Source: Aphanomyces cochlioides (lineage: Eukaryota; Oomycota; Saprolegniomycetes; Saprolegniales; Verrucalvaceae). From it: a stretch of 64,000 bases of DNA. Each line of letters begins with the position of its first letter. The first letter of the stretch is position 1. Below the pieces are notes generated by a model, which saw only the letters and a list, made by a program, of their open reading frames with translations, ran no database searches and was not told where the DNA came from. Location of the stretch: contig JAHQRK010000012.1 of the NCBI GenBank assembly GCA_019828595.1, forward strand, positions 1,426,001 through 1,490,000. The letters are read 5' to 3'. A program made the position numbers and the translations under genes. This document shows, piece by piece, positions 1-12,551 of this stretch.

Positions 1-71
1 TACGTAAGGTATATGGTTGGATTGACTGAACTGTTAAGTCATTACTACCCTTTTCATTTTGTGAAAATGAT

Positions 72-1395
72 ATGTCTCGAAAACATTCCCGTTTGGAGCC
101 GATTAGTCAAAATACCCTGATGAAATGGATGGGGAAGTTGACCGATTGTGTCGAGAAGAAGATATCTGATGTGCTTCCTGACAAGTTTGCCATTGTCTTT
201 GATGGATGGTCCCTCGGATCTACACACTACGTTGCTGTCTTTGTGTCTTTTCCCTCTAATGATTCGATTGGCTACCAAAAGTTCCTACTATCTTTTGCAC
301 CAATCAATGAAGAGGATTCTTTGAACGCGATATCACACAAGAAATACTTGGAATTTGTATTGGATGTATTTGGGAAGATCTTATCCAATATTGTTGTTTT
401 GATTGGTGATAATTGCTCCACCAATCGTGCGCTGTCTCGCCTCCTTGGAATCCCATTGGTTGGTTGCGCGAGCCACCGTTTCAACTTGTTTGTGGGTGAT
501 ATTGTGATTTCCGTCCAAATTTGCCAATTTCAGACGATATTTCTAATCGCCTCCAAATCAACCAGACGATATGATTGGCTAAAAACTGACCTAAGTTTGT
601 GTGAAAACATGCTGGGGGTGGCACTTAATCTCTATGACTTCGCAGGGCGACCTCATCTCGTAGAGCATTCCACATTACTCAGCGCTCTTCACGTTGAGTG
701 GAGAGGTCACTGGCCTCGCCAGCGCAGCGACAATGCTTCATCGATTTCGTGTACCGTCCCGATCACGACTTCAACTAAGGATCAAAATTACCTTCTAAAA
801 TTGGTATTTGAATTATATTTCAGAGGTCTGGCGATGCACCGGCGGTTGATTCAACCAATCGCCGGAGGAAAATTTGAGTAGAACACACAATATCTTGCGT
901 GAAAAAGAAGAAATGGTCAATTTGGTCAATGACCTTATGCGCAAGTTGAAGACCATCATTCTGTCGGCCAAGCTTCGTCGCTTGACAATCCTGAGTCCAA
1001 AAACTCGAAACGCGACTCGATGGAGCTCGACCTACGCTATGTTCCGGCGCTACATGGACATCAAGGGCTTTCTACGCTTCTGAGACGACCGCGAGATCGA
1101 GTCCATGCTTCCCACCGTCTCGCAAGATCGTGAAATCTCGGATCTGCTTGAAACACTCGATGATCTCCATTCTGCCACTGTGGCACTTCAAGATTCAGAA
1201 ATATCACTCTCTGATGTCCGTGATATTTTCGATGAAGCGATTGAATCCTACCTCCAAGCCATTGTTCGCCTTGGAGAGAACTCCGAAATTGTCGAAAATG
1301 TCGAATTCGAAACTGCCGTGGTGAAAATTTTGCGTGGTACTACTCTGGATTTTAATATAAGCAGGTTTGTCGTCGGATCGTGGAACAAAATATAA
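72..1395 (+). pseudogene. hAT-family transposase relic
   Basis: The first reading frame (72 to about 495) carries the conserved hAT core: an IVFDGW segment followed by [10 protein letters not shown] and CASHRFNLF. The matching downstream part resumes near 895 (EKEEMVNLVNDLMRKLK, then NATRWSSTYAMFRRYMDIKGF) and ends around 1395. A stop at 1081 and frame changes break it, and the C-terminal dimerisation region typical of hAT is not recognisable. Between the two halves lies about 390 bp with no hAT similarity, probably a secondary insertion. The start lies outside the window or is lost. The family assignment rests on the DGW/GDNC/SHRFN motif order known from oomycete hAT elements; the element cannot be active. 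Confidence 0.75.
499..895. mobile_element. Small insertion inside the hAT relic
   Basis: The stretch separates two adjoining parts of the hAT protein and adds residues with no hAT similarity. Its edges carry a perfect 9-bp inverted pair, GATATTGTG at left and CACAATATC at right. No clear target duplication is seen. It may be a small MITE, but the inverted pair is short enough to be chance. Confidence 0.35.
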
Positions 1396-2868
1396 GCAGG
1401 TTTCTAACGTCGACTTCATCGATGAGTGATGGTCAAAGGATGAGTGTTGGTCGTTTGGTGGTGTCCTCGAGCATCGGCGAAGGTGTTCCACTGCAGGGCT
1501 TGACGACTTGTTTGCTGGATAGATTGCGTGCAGCTATTACACTTGGACTCACATTCTGGATTTCATGACATCTCGTACGCTTGTGTGGCTTCAGTCCCGT
1601 TGGAAAATGACAATCCAACTGCGAGAATGCAGTGTGTTGGGAAGCGCGGGTCGTCGATTGATGCCTTCTACATCGCATAAACTCGACAGGAGGAAGCTAC
1701 AGTCCAGCTTGATTGATGCAGAGTTGGCCGTGAAGCAGGCGTGGAATGCAGATTTAGATCGCGAGGAACCGATATCACGAAGGATTCTAATTGAACTGTC
1801 TGTGGTGATTGTAAAGGCAATGATACCGACATGGCTCCCATGACAATTCGACTTTTTCTCATCGCTTGAGAGTCCTCGATGGCTTGGCGACAAAAGCCGA
1901 CGAGGTCGCCGAGTAGTTGTCGGTCGCAGAAGGCTAGACGAAGGAGACGAAGGCAGCGACATACTTGCTGGCAACACAATCAGTGCTGTGGTTACTACAC
2001 AGCGCAGCGACTTGGCATCACCCCAACCGCACTGAGGATACAACAGCCCTTGCTCTAAGCTCGTGTTTGCATCCAGTAGCGATCCAAAATGTTGTCGTGG
2101 AATGAAGACATGAAGAGATTACACATGGGCCATCCCTCACGACGATGACGACTTTAAAGCAGCGGGAAGTGGTTGGGAAAGCATCTGTAGCTCCAAACTC
2201 TGGGGGGGGGTCCTCCACAGCTCATGTTGCGTGGAAGAAGTTGATCAATGGGAAGAGTTGCGGTGCATGAACGCATTTGCTAACGCAGCCCAAGATGCCA
2301 GTCACGTTGTCAACCTCCCACGTTTTGATCGTGTATGTCCAAGTCAAGGCAGAGAGACGACAGTCGACTCCTCAGTGCTGTCGACCTTTCAAGCGGTCAA
2401 TGTCCTTCATACTCGACGACTGAACTGCACTTGGGGTCGATGTCGACTAGAATTTGGAATCGCTGGATTGATCTGCCACGTCCTGCAGCAAGACATGACA
2501 AAAATGACCCAAACAAGGTTGGATTGCAATTGCATGTTGTTTGAAGCCGCGCTTTGAACCTTACAGACTTGTGGGTGACCATTCCCCCCAAATGGACATT
2601 CCGCAGCGTTTCAGCAATCACAACAAGCGACTGCAGCGATTACTTCGGCGTTCCTCTTGACAAAAAAGCATCTGCCGCATCCACCCCCGAGAATCCAGTG
2701 CCCGCGGGAGTCACGCGCTTTAGCCACGCTTCACCTCGGGGATTCACTGGCATGATACAAGGTAGCGATCCCCACGAGATGAAGACAAGCTGGCGACGCT
2801 GCTCGTGACAGAGTTTGATGAAGTTAGAGGTCTATTAAAGTTTAATGGTCGGATTAAATTAGGATCGA
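1396..2868. other. Gene-poor stretch, probably decayed transposon
   Basis: It follows the hAT relic. A 15-base word (ATATAAGCAGGTTTS) occurs twice about 35 bp apart near 1355-1403. Open frames up to 150 codons exist on both strands but none resembles a known family, and they overlap one another. No gene is supported. Confidence 0.4.
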
Positions 2869-2874
2869 GTGGAT

Positions 2875-4805
2875 TCAATTTCCACTAACTTTCGACTTGA
2901 GGACGATGCCGTGTTTGGTTGGAGGACCGTGTGGCTGCTCCATGAGTCGCGTGAGCATGACTTTTCTTGTGGAATTGGTAGGACTCGAGTCGCCAAAGGG
3001 GCGGGGTTTCATGGCTCTGCTGCGATTCTGGGGATGATGTTGCTGCTCGCGACGGACTCCGTCGAGGACAGCCATCGAGTTTGAACTCGTCATGCGGTGC
3101 TCATCGCGATTGCTACCCATGGCCGACGACGTCGATTTGTTCTTCTTGAAGACTTGACTTAGGAACTCTGCTTCATCAAACAGAGACGACGTCGATGTCA
3201 TCAAACATTGATCAGTCAATGTCGTCGTCGTGTTTGTGAGAGCCATCGAGCGATCTGAAAGCACAACAATGGGCACAGAGGACGCTATGGCATCGCGATC
3301 GGCAAAGATTGATTCCAGAGCTTGCTCCTCGTCAAACATGGACACCGTCGACTGCGTGTCAAAGACTTTGCTGTTTGTGTTCGTCATCATGACGGACGAC
3401 AACGTATCGTCGTAGTCGTTGTGGCGTTGACGGAGATCAAACAATGGTTTGTTCACGTCAAAGAGCGATGTGGTGGCAGTTGAAAGCACGTCCGAGTCAT
3501 TGTCGTCGTCGACGTCGTTGTTGTCGTTTTCAAGTTGAGCCCGTAGGTCAAAGATGGAAAGTTGCTCGTCAAAACCCGACGTGACGGTGGACAGCACATC
3601 ATCTGACGATTCTGGCGTGGGTTCATGGCGATGGAGCGAGTACGGCTCATGGGAAGTCTTGAGGAACGATTCGAGTTCGCGTTGCGACGACGAGTTCAAA
3701 ATGGCGCTTGCTGAAGGAAGGCTTCGGGTTGATTTCACGGGGGATGTAGCTTGAGCTGGACTGCCCATCGAGCACTGCGTGCAGACATTGGCTTTGGTCT
3801 GGACTTGATGGACACGGACGTTCCAGACGTGGATGCAACCGGAGCAAAGAACTTCACCGCACTTCTGGCAGTTGATCTTCCTTGCCAACGGCCCAAAGCG
3901 CTTGGTGCAGAGGAAGCACGAGCGAACGGACGACTTGGACGTCATGTGGAAGGTCGCAATGAACGGCGTGCGACTGAGGCGATTTTCTCGCATAAATACT
4001 TGGAGATCGAGCAGCGCTTTGGTCTGGCGCTTCATGGCGACGTCTGTGAACCATTGCTTGGCATTGTTGTACATCCACTCGGAGCCGCCAATGTTTTGAT
4101 CCACGTGGTTGATAAATGTGACTTCTAAATATCCAGCGGCCATTTCCCGCACGACAAAGCCGCTGCCGTGGTTTCGGATTCGAATATAACCAAGAGACGG
4201 CTGGAGATCAGGGCAACAGTCCATCCCGATCGATTCGAGCGAGTAGACCCAGATCCGCTGGCCTCTTGAATACATTTCTCGCTGGCATTCCAACACACAT
4301 GCATCGCGCTTTTGGTTTTGGACCAAGTTGGCTGTCGGGCTATCGTACACTTGCCACACTACGTTGACCATTCGACGAGGTTGGTTGACTTCAGGCTCGA
4401 CGATCGTGTAGAGCGAGACGTGGTCGTTCAGTAATCTGTTGAATCGGGTAAAGTTGCCATCGGCGAATTCCTGTGGTGAGAAGAGATCGATGAATTCATC
4501 AAGCGTGCCCATGAGGTCGACAGTGCCGCAGTGCAGCGTCGACGTCTGTGGATCTGTCGGGTCTGTGCCTTTGTAGACCTTGAAATTGGCTTCTTGTGTA
4601 CTAAGACTCCACTGAACGGCGCCATTTTGGAGTTGGGCTTTCTTAATCTACACATTCGCGATTCCTGTCAAAACAACGACGCGGCGCCATGTCATACCAA
4701 TCGATCAGCGCTTGCAAGGGCCGCCGCCTGGAGCTGCTTGTTCTGTAGGGCCGTTAAGGCTGGCCGGCGGAGCAGGCACGACGGAAGGGACTTGCGCGCA
4801 ACCAT
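2875..4805 (-). CDS. START-like / FYVE zinc-finger protein, paralogue 1
   Basis: Two exons: 4805-4698 (36 codons) and 4647-2875, split by a 50-bp GT-AG intron (4697-4648), giving about 626 residues. The upstream exon was found by alignment to the paralogue at 37.6 kb, which has a first exon of exactly the same length and a phase-0 intron at the same site. The N-terminal 250 residues look like the START-like lipid-binding domain common in these proteins. A FYVE-type finger follows at about residues 278-328, with paired cysteines CFLC, CQKC, CSGC and CTQC. The C-terminal half is Asp/Ser/Thr-rich and contains repeated STxTSxFD-type motifs. FYVE fingers bind phosphatidylinositol 3-phosphate on endosomal membranes; the exact role here is unknown. 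Frame and splice sites are intact. Confidence 0.85.
4648..4697 (-). other. Intron of FYVE gene 1
   Basis: A 50-bp intron with donor GTATGA and acceptor TGTAG. It contains in-frame stops, and removal joins the exons in phase 0. The position is shared with the FYVE paralogue at 37692-37739. Confidence 0.8.
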
Positions 4806-7318
4806 GCGAAAAATAAAATATATTGAACCTTCCGCTTGCAAATCGTCGCAAGTTGCGACAAGCAGTCCAAATTACAATAAATATGCAATATATACTTGGA
4901 TATTGTATAAAACAATTTTACACGGTAAATATAGATTTAAATATATGCATACTTAGTTCTTAGTAGGAGCAGTTTTGGTATAAAGTAAGAGTGTAAACAA
5001 GCAAAATATATGCAAAACTGGTATTCAAGTTGAACTGGTATATTAAGATTGGTATATGCTGTCGGGTGCTTCTGCGTCCAAGTGATACAATCATACAATC
5101 GTCGATGACAACAAGCCAGCAGGTTTCCGACTCAACAAGAGTACGTGTAGATTCGTTGAGCGTTGTTAGGAATCAGTGCGGAATATGCGAGACGACGACA
5201 GTGGAGTGGGTTCACGCTGCCGCGTGCCAGGGTGTGGTGTGGATTCCAACGTGGTGGGGGGAAAGGGATGCTGCGTAAGGCTGTCGGCCCCCTCGTGGCT
5301 GGACATGGGATTTGAACATACAGCCACTGTTACTGCGTGCGGATCGGTCCGTTCAACAACCATGCGAAATGACATGGTGAAAAATCCATCATGGAAACAA
5401 ACAGCAAGCGTATATTATGAAACGTATGCAATCGCGCCGTGGTCGGTCACGCGGCGTGGTTGACCCCCTCGTACAAACGGAGACAGATTTTTTCCTCTGC
5501 ATTTTTACACGTCTACGATACGATCTCCCATGCCTTCTGATCGACAAAGGAGATGTCTAAAGCAAAGCTTGGCGAGATGGAATGGCTTGAAAAAGCCACT
5601 GCAACGAAATGCCTGGTGAGACAACAGGTGGCAAAGTCGGTGCGGAATGTTCGACGAACAAAACGTGGAATTGAAACCACTGAATTCGAGCTAAGAGGCA
5701 TTTTGAGATATGAATCTCAAACTGGCTCAGGAATTCTAGGAGAAGGGTCCGATGCAATGGAAGGCGGAACTCTTGTCTGATTTGACTGTGAGGCCTGAAG
5801 GAGACCACAACCATCGCCGAGGCCGACTTTTTGACAGCCAACATAACACTGCCCATGGTTTTGGATGTGGAAGTTCATGACATGGGAGCATGTTCTCCAT
5901 GACTTGTTAATTAATGCTACGAACAGACAGCTGCTGTACCGCCTCGCAGTGATGCATAGTCTACGTGAGATTCGATTTGTGAATGGACTCCAACAACTAG
6001 CATTGTCGTTGGAATGACAACGAATGATAGGGGTGCAGCTCTTTGCAAAGTTAAATGTGTGTGCTTGCTCTTCCTATTTATGCGGCAGTCACTCAGATCT
6101 TCCTCTGACTTGTGAGTTGTGCATGACTGGAGTATCAGCGAAAAGTATTAATACTATGATGCAGGGAAACAACAAGCTCAAGACATGGGCCACGCCCAAT
6201 TCCCCCCAGATGGAACGAATCCGGCTGCGAATTCCCTTGTCATTCTACGTGGTCAATCATGTAGCGCATGTGGGTTCTCCCATCAAGCACTAAAGATATC
6301 GGAGGTTCAATGAGACTTCGTTTGAATTCAATGGAACTACATTCTCTCGAATCACAATGACAATGAACAGAGAGGTCCAGAAAGCAATACCAGTAGGTGT
6401 CCTCTTAACAAACTGTAGTAAGGATGCGCAGTTGATCCAGGTTGCAATGGTGGCGTGACATCCAAGAGTGCATGCGTTGCTTCATCTCCCGCGAGTTTGC
6501 TTGTCAACTCCAAAGGTTTGAGTGCTTGGCGTTGGAAAGAGAAAGTGCACCTTTCAATTATTGGATGAAATATCGAATCTGGCTTGGCCTCAATTACCTA
6601 CTGATAAATTGTGATCATCATTCCTATTTTTGGCAGGGAGATGAGGGAAAGCATATGAAGACCCGCCATTCAAAAAAATGGCTTATCGACCATTTGAAGT
6701 TTTCGAGAAAATCAACGTCAAAGATCAGTGGTCAATTCACAGCTTGAAATTCTTGTTTCGAGAAAATCGAAAAAAAAACACTTTGCATAAAAAACACTTC
6801 ATATAACACACACCATCACATTGCCTTGCGATGGAGGGAGATCAGTCTGACGAGTCTGTGACGGCAGTGGAGGGTAATTTGACTTGTCGCCTCGTTTGGG
6901 TAACTATCTTCATAGAGATTGAAAGGCATCCACCGCTTGCACCATCAGAACAAGTGAAAGAGGTATATTGACGTTGTGTTTTATTCAGATGTTTCAAACA
7001 CTCGGAAGATTGTTTTTTACTTTTTATATTGATTAGAGAATGAATTGTAAGAAACAAACAGTTCCATTCGATTCAGCGTGAAAAATACTCTTAGAACATA
7101 CCAATATCTCAAAATCGAGATTTTGGAGAAAAAATGCCAGTCGCTCACTCCCAACCTCCATAACTTTGGCCTGGCTGCACTTCTAGGAGCGCTTGAGGTG
7201 TCAAAACGTAGCTAAAGGAGTCTAATTTGACATGCAATATGTAACTCAAACGTTGCACGATGGTCGATAAGCCTTTTTTTAATGGTAGGTCTTCATATTA
7301 AAATCACATTCATTAAGA
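4806..7318. other. Intergenic stretch without a supported gene
   Basis: AT-rich sequence upstream of the FYVE gene (4806-5050) is its probable promoter region. Beyond it, short open frames up to 141 codons are present on both strands, but none shows a recognisable domain or a partner frame. I see no transposon ends here. Confidence 0.4.
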
Positions 7319-8207
7319 TTAGATATCGATGACAAACAAGGGCGATCCACATTCAATTGAGATTTGCACCAAGTTTGCAACAGATAGGAAACAGGTCAAG
7401 TGATCTTCAAGTCTGTGTCGAAACACATTTTTCAAGACGCCAAATTGTTTGAACCTAGCGTTGGCTGTCTCGTGCCTCGCCATTATTTTCTTTTGACCAC
7501 TTGCTGAGCTTGGGTAATAATTTGGATTCACGAAAAAACGGCGATCCATGTAGCCCATGTCGGCTAATGTCATTTCATCTTTTTGAACTGCCAAAACGTA
7601 GGCATCACGAGCAACTCTAAGATCGGATCATTCACCTGCAGGCTTTCCGCCATGGACCCACACAATATATCCTGTGCGAATACATATTCCCACTTCATAT
7701 CGCAGAGCTGCTCGATTTAACTTATGGGACCACCACTTTCTGTTGAATGGCTGTGGTTCTTGGATAGCGAAGTCTGTTCCATCTAAAGACACGAAGAGGC
7801 GAACACCAGGAGCTGCCTGATGAAGACGATTAGACCATTGTATCTATTAATAATTCAGCAAATTCGACATTTCTCGTAAGCTTCCGTACCTCATTGAGGC
7901 TTGATAGTGCTTCTAACATAATCCAGCTCCACTTACGAACAGTCTTTTCGTCGACTGCAGCTATAGCTGCATGCACATTCTCCGACGCATACACTTTGAG
8001 AAACAATTATGCCCAGAGCAAATGTTGGTGCTGGCAACCTACTGGACGGGGGTCCATTGCTTGCCAGGCTTGAGTAGCAACCCGACAACTCACTCCAAAG
8101 AGCGCTACAAAGCGTCGTTGATTTGTTCCAGACGCATTGTCCCGGCGCCGTATCATCGGAAGGGCGGCAGACCAGACAGCTTCAGAGACTGGAAAAATAC
8201 CATTCAT
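7319..8207 (-). pseudogene. Harbinger-type DDE_4 transposase relic
   Basis: Read from 8207 down, the frames give in order a helical N-terminal region (QRRFVALFGVS), a segment ending in AVDEKTVRKWSW, a probable short intron near 7850-7900, then DGTDFAIQEPQPFNRKWWSH with the first catalytic Asp, LADMGYMD with the second, and ARHETANARFKQFG with the Glu, followed by a conserved C-terminal helix. A stop replaces what is normally Trp in the GE-W region (near 7625), and another stop lies near 8008. The family order matches DDE_Tnp_4 transposases of oomycetes. The catalytic residues survive but the frame does not. Confidence 0.75.
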
Positions 8208-8389
8208 ACCTATTCTATGCGTCGCCGATCACTCGGTTATCTATTCCATCTTGCAAACTCAGCTCATTACTCATTCAATCTCGCGCAGCACTTGAATAAT
8301 TTATTTGCGGGCGAGAGGAGAGGCGGAAAATAACTCAAATTACTCGAAATACAATATGTATTAAATGCAGTTTTGTAGACCATGCATTG

Positions 8390-9009
8390 TTAGTCATGTT
8401 TGGCACTCTTCAACATTTCTTGCACGTCTTGAATGCCCCACAAGTCGGCATTGGCATGCAGGAACATTTGCTCCTCGAATTTTTTTGGAGTCATGTTCTT
8501 GCGGCGATCGCCAAAAGCTCTCTTGGCGGACGAGAAGAACATTTCACAGAGGTTCGATGTTGGAAGAAGAAATCGACAGTCGAGATATTCCACCTCCGAG
8601 CAGCGCCGCTGTTTCTTCATAGCGCGCTCGGCAAGCGTCAATGGCGCCGTATGGAACACATACGGTGCATGTAGTCCATAAAGCCTTTTGTAGATATTTG
8701 GTCCAGGTTTGTAAAGCGACGGACATACTCATTCTCGCAGAAGGAAAAGGGGAGAAGAGAGGCAGAGATCCATGTAAGCCACCCATGGACCGAGCGCACT
8801 TTACGGGAGACTACCATGTCAAGGACAGTAGTGGTACTCGGTTTGGACGATTCAAGACGGATGTAGTCAGGATGTCGAGAAAGAATGTGCGAGCAGAGGT
8901 TCGTGTAACCAGATGTTTTCTGGACCCGCTGCACTCCGCAGAGACAGGTCCACACATCGGTGCCAGGGTTCTTAGTGAAATAAATTTCAGCTAATTTGCG
9001 GCCAGACAA
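8390..9009 (-). pseudogene. hAT deletion derivative (BED finger joined to C-terminal domain)
   Basis: From 9009 to about 8830 the minus strand encodes a BED-type finger: Cys residues in TCLCGV and an HILSRHP segment. From 8659 to 8390 it encodes a hAT C-terminal region (CRFLLPTSNLCEMFFSSAKRA, then EEQMFLHANADLWG). The large catalytic core that should lie between them is absent and the two parts are in different frames. This is an internally deleted, non-autonomous hAT copy. The initiation codon is not clear. Confidence 0.7.
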
Positions 9010-10005
9010 GGGAGTGGGTTTGATTGATCCATTGCAATTTGGTTAATGATGTCAACGCTTTGCTGCTAACTAACGAATGGTTGTGAACGCACGACTGTTC
9101 AGCAACCAATGAACTGCTAAATCTTCGAATTTGCGCGACCCTTCAATCGCAGAATATTCGGAATAATCCGACGCATCGCGAAAATTCATTCTTATTTTGA
9201 ATACCCTTGAATAATTTATATTTTGAGCTGATCTATTAAATAGATTATTTAAGTTTTGGAGGTTCGAGAAAACATAATTTATTCATGAATATTTAAATAT
9301 TTTGTAAATATCATAATTTATTTCCAGTCTCTGGACAGCTTCGCACTCACGATCCATGCGTGATTGTTTGTTGAAAGTGGCGCGAGAATAAATCCATTTA
9401 AGTTCGATTATTCAAGTCCATTTCTTTAAGTTCGCTTTCAGAACTTTCCGGAACTTTTCAAATATTTTTAGATATTTTTTGACGACAAAATATTCGACGA
9501 AAAGATGTCTAGGCCAGTTTTTGTCTTCGGTTTATGCTGACCATGGATCGTTTTTCAGCTATTGCTTGAGGTTTCTTTAATGTATAGCTTATGTAAAATA
9601 TAAAAAGAGCTGATGGAGTTTTCAAGGTCTTATAAGGACTTAGATAAACGTCGTCAAAAATCATAATTTTCGTGATTTATCACAAATTTCTGATTTTTAG
9701 AGAAAAATAACTAAGTCCGTGATGATTAAATTTGAAATCAAAGAGCATATCTGAAAAGTCATTATGATAAGCTATCAGGATCCTGAAGTATAGCAGAAAT
9801 TTCGGCTTTAAAGGTTGTCAAACTCATAACTTAAAATCAAATGATCTATCAAATTTTCAACTTGACCCTTAGCTAAAATAATTCAGAACTTCCTAGATAT
9901 TCTCTGAACTTTTTAGATATTTTTATTACAATTTACAAAAGAATATTCACGAACTTAATTGAGATCGAATTTGAAAACCTTTGGCATTTGCAATCTTTGG
10001 CGCTC
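9010..10005. other. AT-rich intergenic stretch
   Basis: About 1 kb of strongly AT-rich sequence with no open frame of note, no RNA gene signature and no clear repeat ends. Confidence 0.5.
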
Positions 10006-10796
10006 ATGCCACGTTGGACGAAGGAATGTGAGGCTCAGCGCGCTCTTGAAAAGCTTATTGACGACCACAAGATCACAGCGCATACAAAGACACAAGTTGC
10101 ATACAATTTGGATACCGATATCTTTCATCAGTTCAATTTTCCAGCCTTTCAAAAGCACTTTGACTCGACCATTAGAATGCGCTTTGCACAGTCATCAGCA
10201 AATATACTGCGCTACTCGATCTCTCACACATCAAAGGAAAACGACGGGCTCCTGCTCCTCCAGAAGAGGATGTTGTTGTCCCCTTTTTACAGCCAAAGTC
10301 TGTGTTGGAGCCTCCGGTGGCTGTTGATTTTGTGAGCAACAGGATCAAGGGTGACGGTTTGGAAGGGCTTGTTGCAGAGTACTACAATATCACAACCAAG
10401 ACAAAGTCTGTGGTTGTGGTATTGACATCACCCTGTGGCGCAACAACTACTTGTGAAGTTGACGAAGACGACCCATCCATACTTCGAGTGACTTGGACAT
10501 GGACAGACTCAATTTGCGATCCGACGTCGTTGTTCAAATCGAAAATGGTAACCCCAACGACTGAAACCATATTGATGGTCGCAGCGTTGGAGGATGCCTA
10601 TGCAAATTTGTGTGGCAAAAATGGTAGCCGCCTTCAAACTCAATATGTGGTTGATCTTCCGCGTCCTGTCCGTAAACAACGCGACTGCATGAAGATATCA
10701 TCATTAGAAGGCCCCGTGAAGAGAATACTCACGGAGCTTGTTGCAGAAACAGGGACTCGAAACTCTGAGTTTCAGTCGACATTTCGCAATGTCTGA
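10006..10796 (+). pseudogene. Unrecognised two-domain protein, copy A (decayed)
   Basis: The first frame (ATG 10006, MPRWTKECEAQRALEKL) encodes a short helical segment ending near KHFDSTIRM. The second frame (about 10240-10796) encodes a probably beta-rich segment with VVVVLTSPCGATTTCEV and ILRVTWTWTD. A single frame change near 10240 joins them. The same two segments in the same order occur at 21130-22115 (copy B): LIDDHKITAHTKTQV matches LFKDGDIS plus TPKQVYEQ, and the LTSPCGA...VTWTW region matches CLPSGA...VKIDW. I do not recognise the family. The repetition within a transposon-rich region suggests a mobile-element accessory protein, but that is inference. Confidence 0.5.
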
Positions 10797-10995
10797 AATG
10801 AATTAATCGAACCAAATATATGTTTTTGTCGTTTACGGCGATGCTTCTATCGGTCGTATGAAGGTATTGCCCTGAATCTCATATTTTACTGGAGATTTGC
10901 AGATTCCCGCAGCTCCCAGTACTTTGTCAAGATATTTTACAAACATTCTCACATTTACGAAATTTTCACGAAATGTTTACCATCACTCTCGACAG

Positions 10996-11055
10996 AGATT
11001 ATATGTTCGGGGTTCCCCGGGGGGGTTGCGGTTCTCCGCAACCCCATGGTGCGGA
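10996..11055. repeat. GC-rich palindromic repeat, copy 1
   Basis: A 60-bp unit that starts AGATTATATGTTC and ends CCCCATGGTGCGGA. Its core is a hairpin with arms GGTTGCGG and CCGCAACC. A diverged second copy is at 11261-11328. Confidence 0.6.
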
Positions 11056-11162
11056 CTTGCGAACAAAACCATTTTCAGTATACATTTCTCAAGTCAGAGT
11101 AAAACGTGTTTAAACGTGTTTTATACAGAATGATTGTCAAACATTTCGTGATACATGTATAT

Positions 11163-11416
11163 CTGAGAAGAAGGGTTAGCCTATTCTTTTTTGCCACATC
11201 TGTTCTAAATTTAACTTAGAAGGGTTTGTCTCGTCGGAGGGGTTAACAATTGCGAAACCCAGATTATATGTTCTCGACGGGGGTCGGCGGGGTCGGGGTT
11301 GCGGATTTCCGCAACCCCATGGTGCGGAATCCATTAACATAATTATCCGGATAACTCATTTAAAGTAGAATTAGAATAGATTTGTAAAAAAAGAATAGGC
11401 TAACCCTTCTTCTCAG
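11163..11416. mobile_element. MITE with 30-bp perfect terminal inverted repeats
   Basis: The ends 11163-11192 and 11387-11416 are exact reverse complements over 30 bp, beginning CTGAGAAGAAGGGTTAGCCT. The 254-bp element has no coding capacity and contains the second palindromic repeat. A target duplication is not obvious. Confidence 0.7.
11261..11328. repeat. GC-rich palindromic repeat, copy 2
   Basis: It has the same start and end words as the unit at 10996-11055. The hairpin arms are GGGGTTGCGGA and TCCGCAACCCC with a 2-nt loop. It lies inside the MITE at 11163-11416. Confidence 0.6.
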
Positions 11417-12550
11417 GCAATTACTCCCTCAAGTACCGTATTCCTTTTGGGTAGACAGACACCCATGTACACCGGATAACATAAATTCATCCGGATTTTT
11501 AAGACGCATACAAATTTCAAGTAATTTTTAAAATATCATTTTAAAAAGGCTCTATTGAATGTTACAGGATACATAGTATCAAAACCAGCCAATCACACTG
11601 TGTTTCTATCTCGGTACGATATCGCTGTGGTTTTGTGTTGATTGGGATTGCGACCAATTCCAAAACAATTGAGATGTCCTCTGGGCCGGGTTGCAGGCTT
11701 GTCTGTGTCGGACATTGTCGCCAGAATCAACAAATGACAACCAACCAGTCACTACTATGGAAACTTATATTTTGTTTGAAATTAAGTTTGTACAGTTATT
11801 CATGTTTACAGTATTATCCTTCTCAAAGTACTACTCTATCCGTCTACTCAAAAGGAATACGGTACATAATATTTATTCACATCCGCAAAATTCATTTCAA
11901 GACACTTATGACACGACATACTCTCTCTTGCATGTTGAAGACTTCCTGCTAATCATGACGTCACTCGTGTTCGAAGAGGATCTGCGCAAGAAAGCGGTGA
12001 CTGGGGGGATACTGAAGGGCTAAATCTCACTCTTTTGTCATTGGTACCTGGCAGAAACAGGACCAGGTGAGTGAGATGCCCTCAAAGTCTAGCAATAAAG
12101 GAGGCCTCGGTTGGCAACCATGAGTGGTCATTGAAATCGCTCTACCGTGACACGAATGTAACTTAAGGTAAAAGTAATCCAAATAGGCTGAAGTTTTACT
12201 GGAGTTTACAGTCCACGAGACCGTCGAGGGGTGTGTTCATATTTTGACCCTCAAAATATCGACCAATGTATTATCAGTATGGTTGAATATGATCACTTAT
12301 TGGACATACTTGGACAATGTATAGTTTGTTTTATCCAATCAAAATCTGTTTGAAAAGATAAAGCGAATCACTGTGGCGCATATTCCCATAGAACAATCAT
12401 TAACTGTAAACCCAATCAAACTACACATATTTTAGGTGAAGGCGATCGGACCTGTTCGAGCATATATTGTCCGAACAGCTCGTAGAATATGAATATGTGG
12501 ATACAAAACTTAAGATAAGAACATATTCAACACATATTGTGCCATGTTCG
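11417..12550. other. Intergenic stretch without a supported gene
   Basis: Only short overlapping open frames (up to 110 codons) with no domain similarity that I can see. Confidence 0.4.
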
Positions 12551-12551
12551 G

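Noticed and set aside
5290..5330. tRNA-like B-box on the minus strand (GTTCAAATCCC)
   Set aside because: No A-box or cloverleaf could be found around it.
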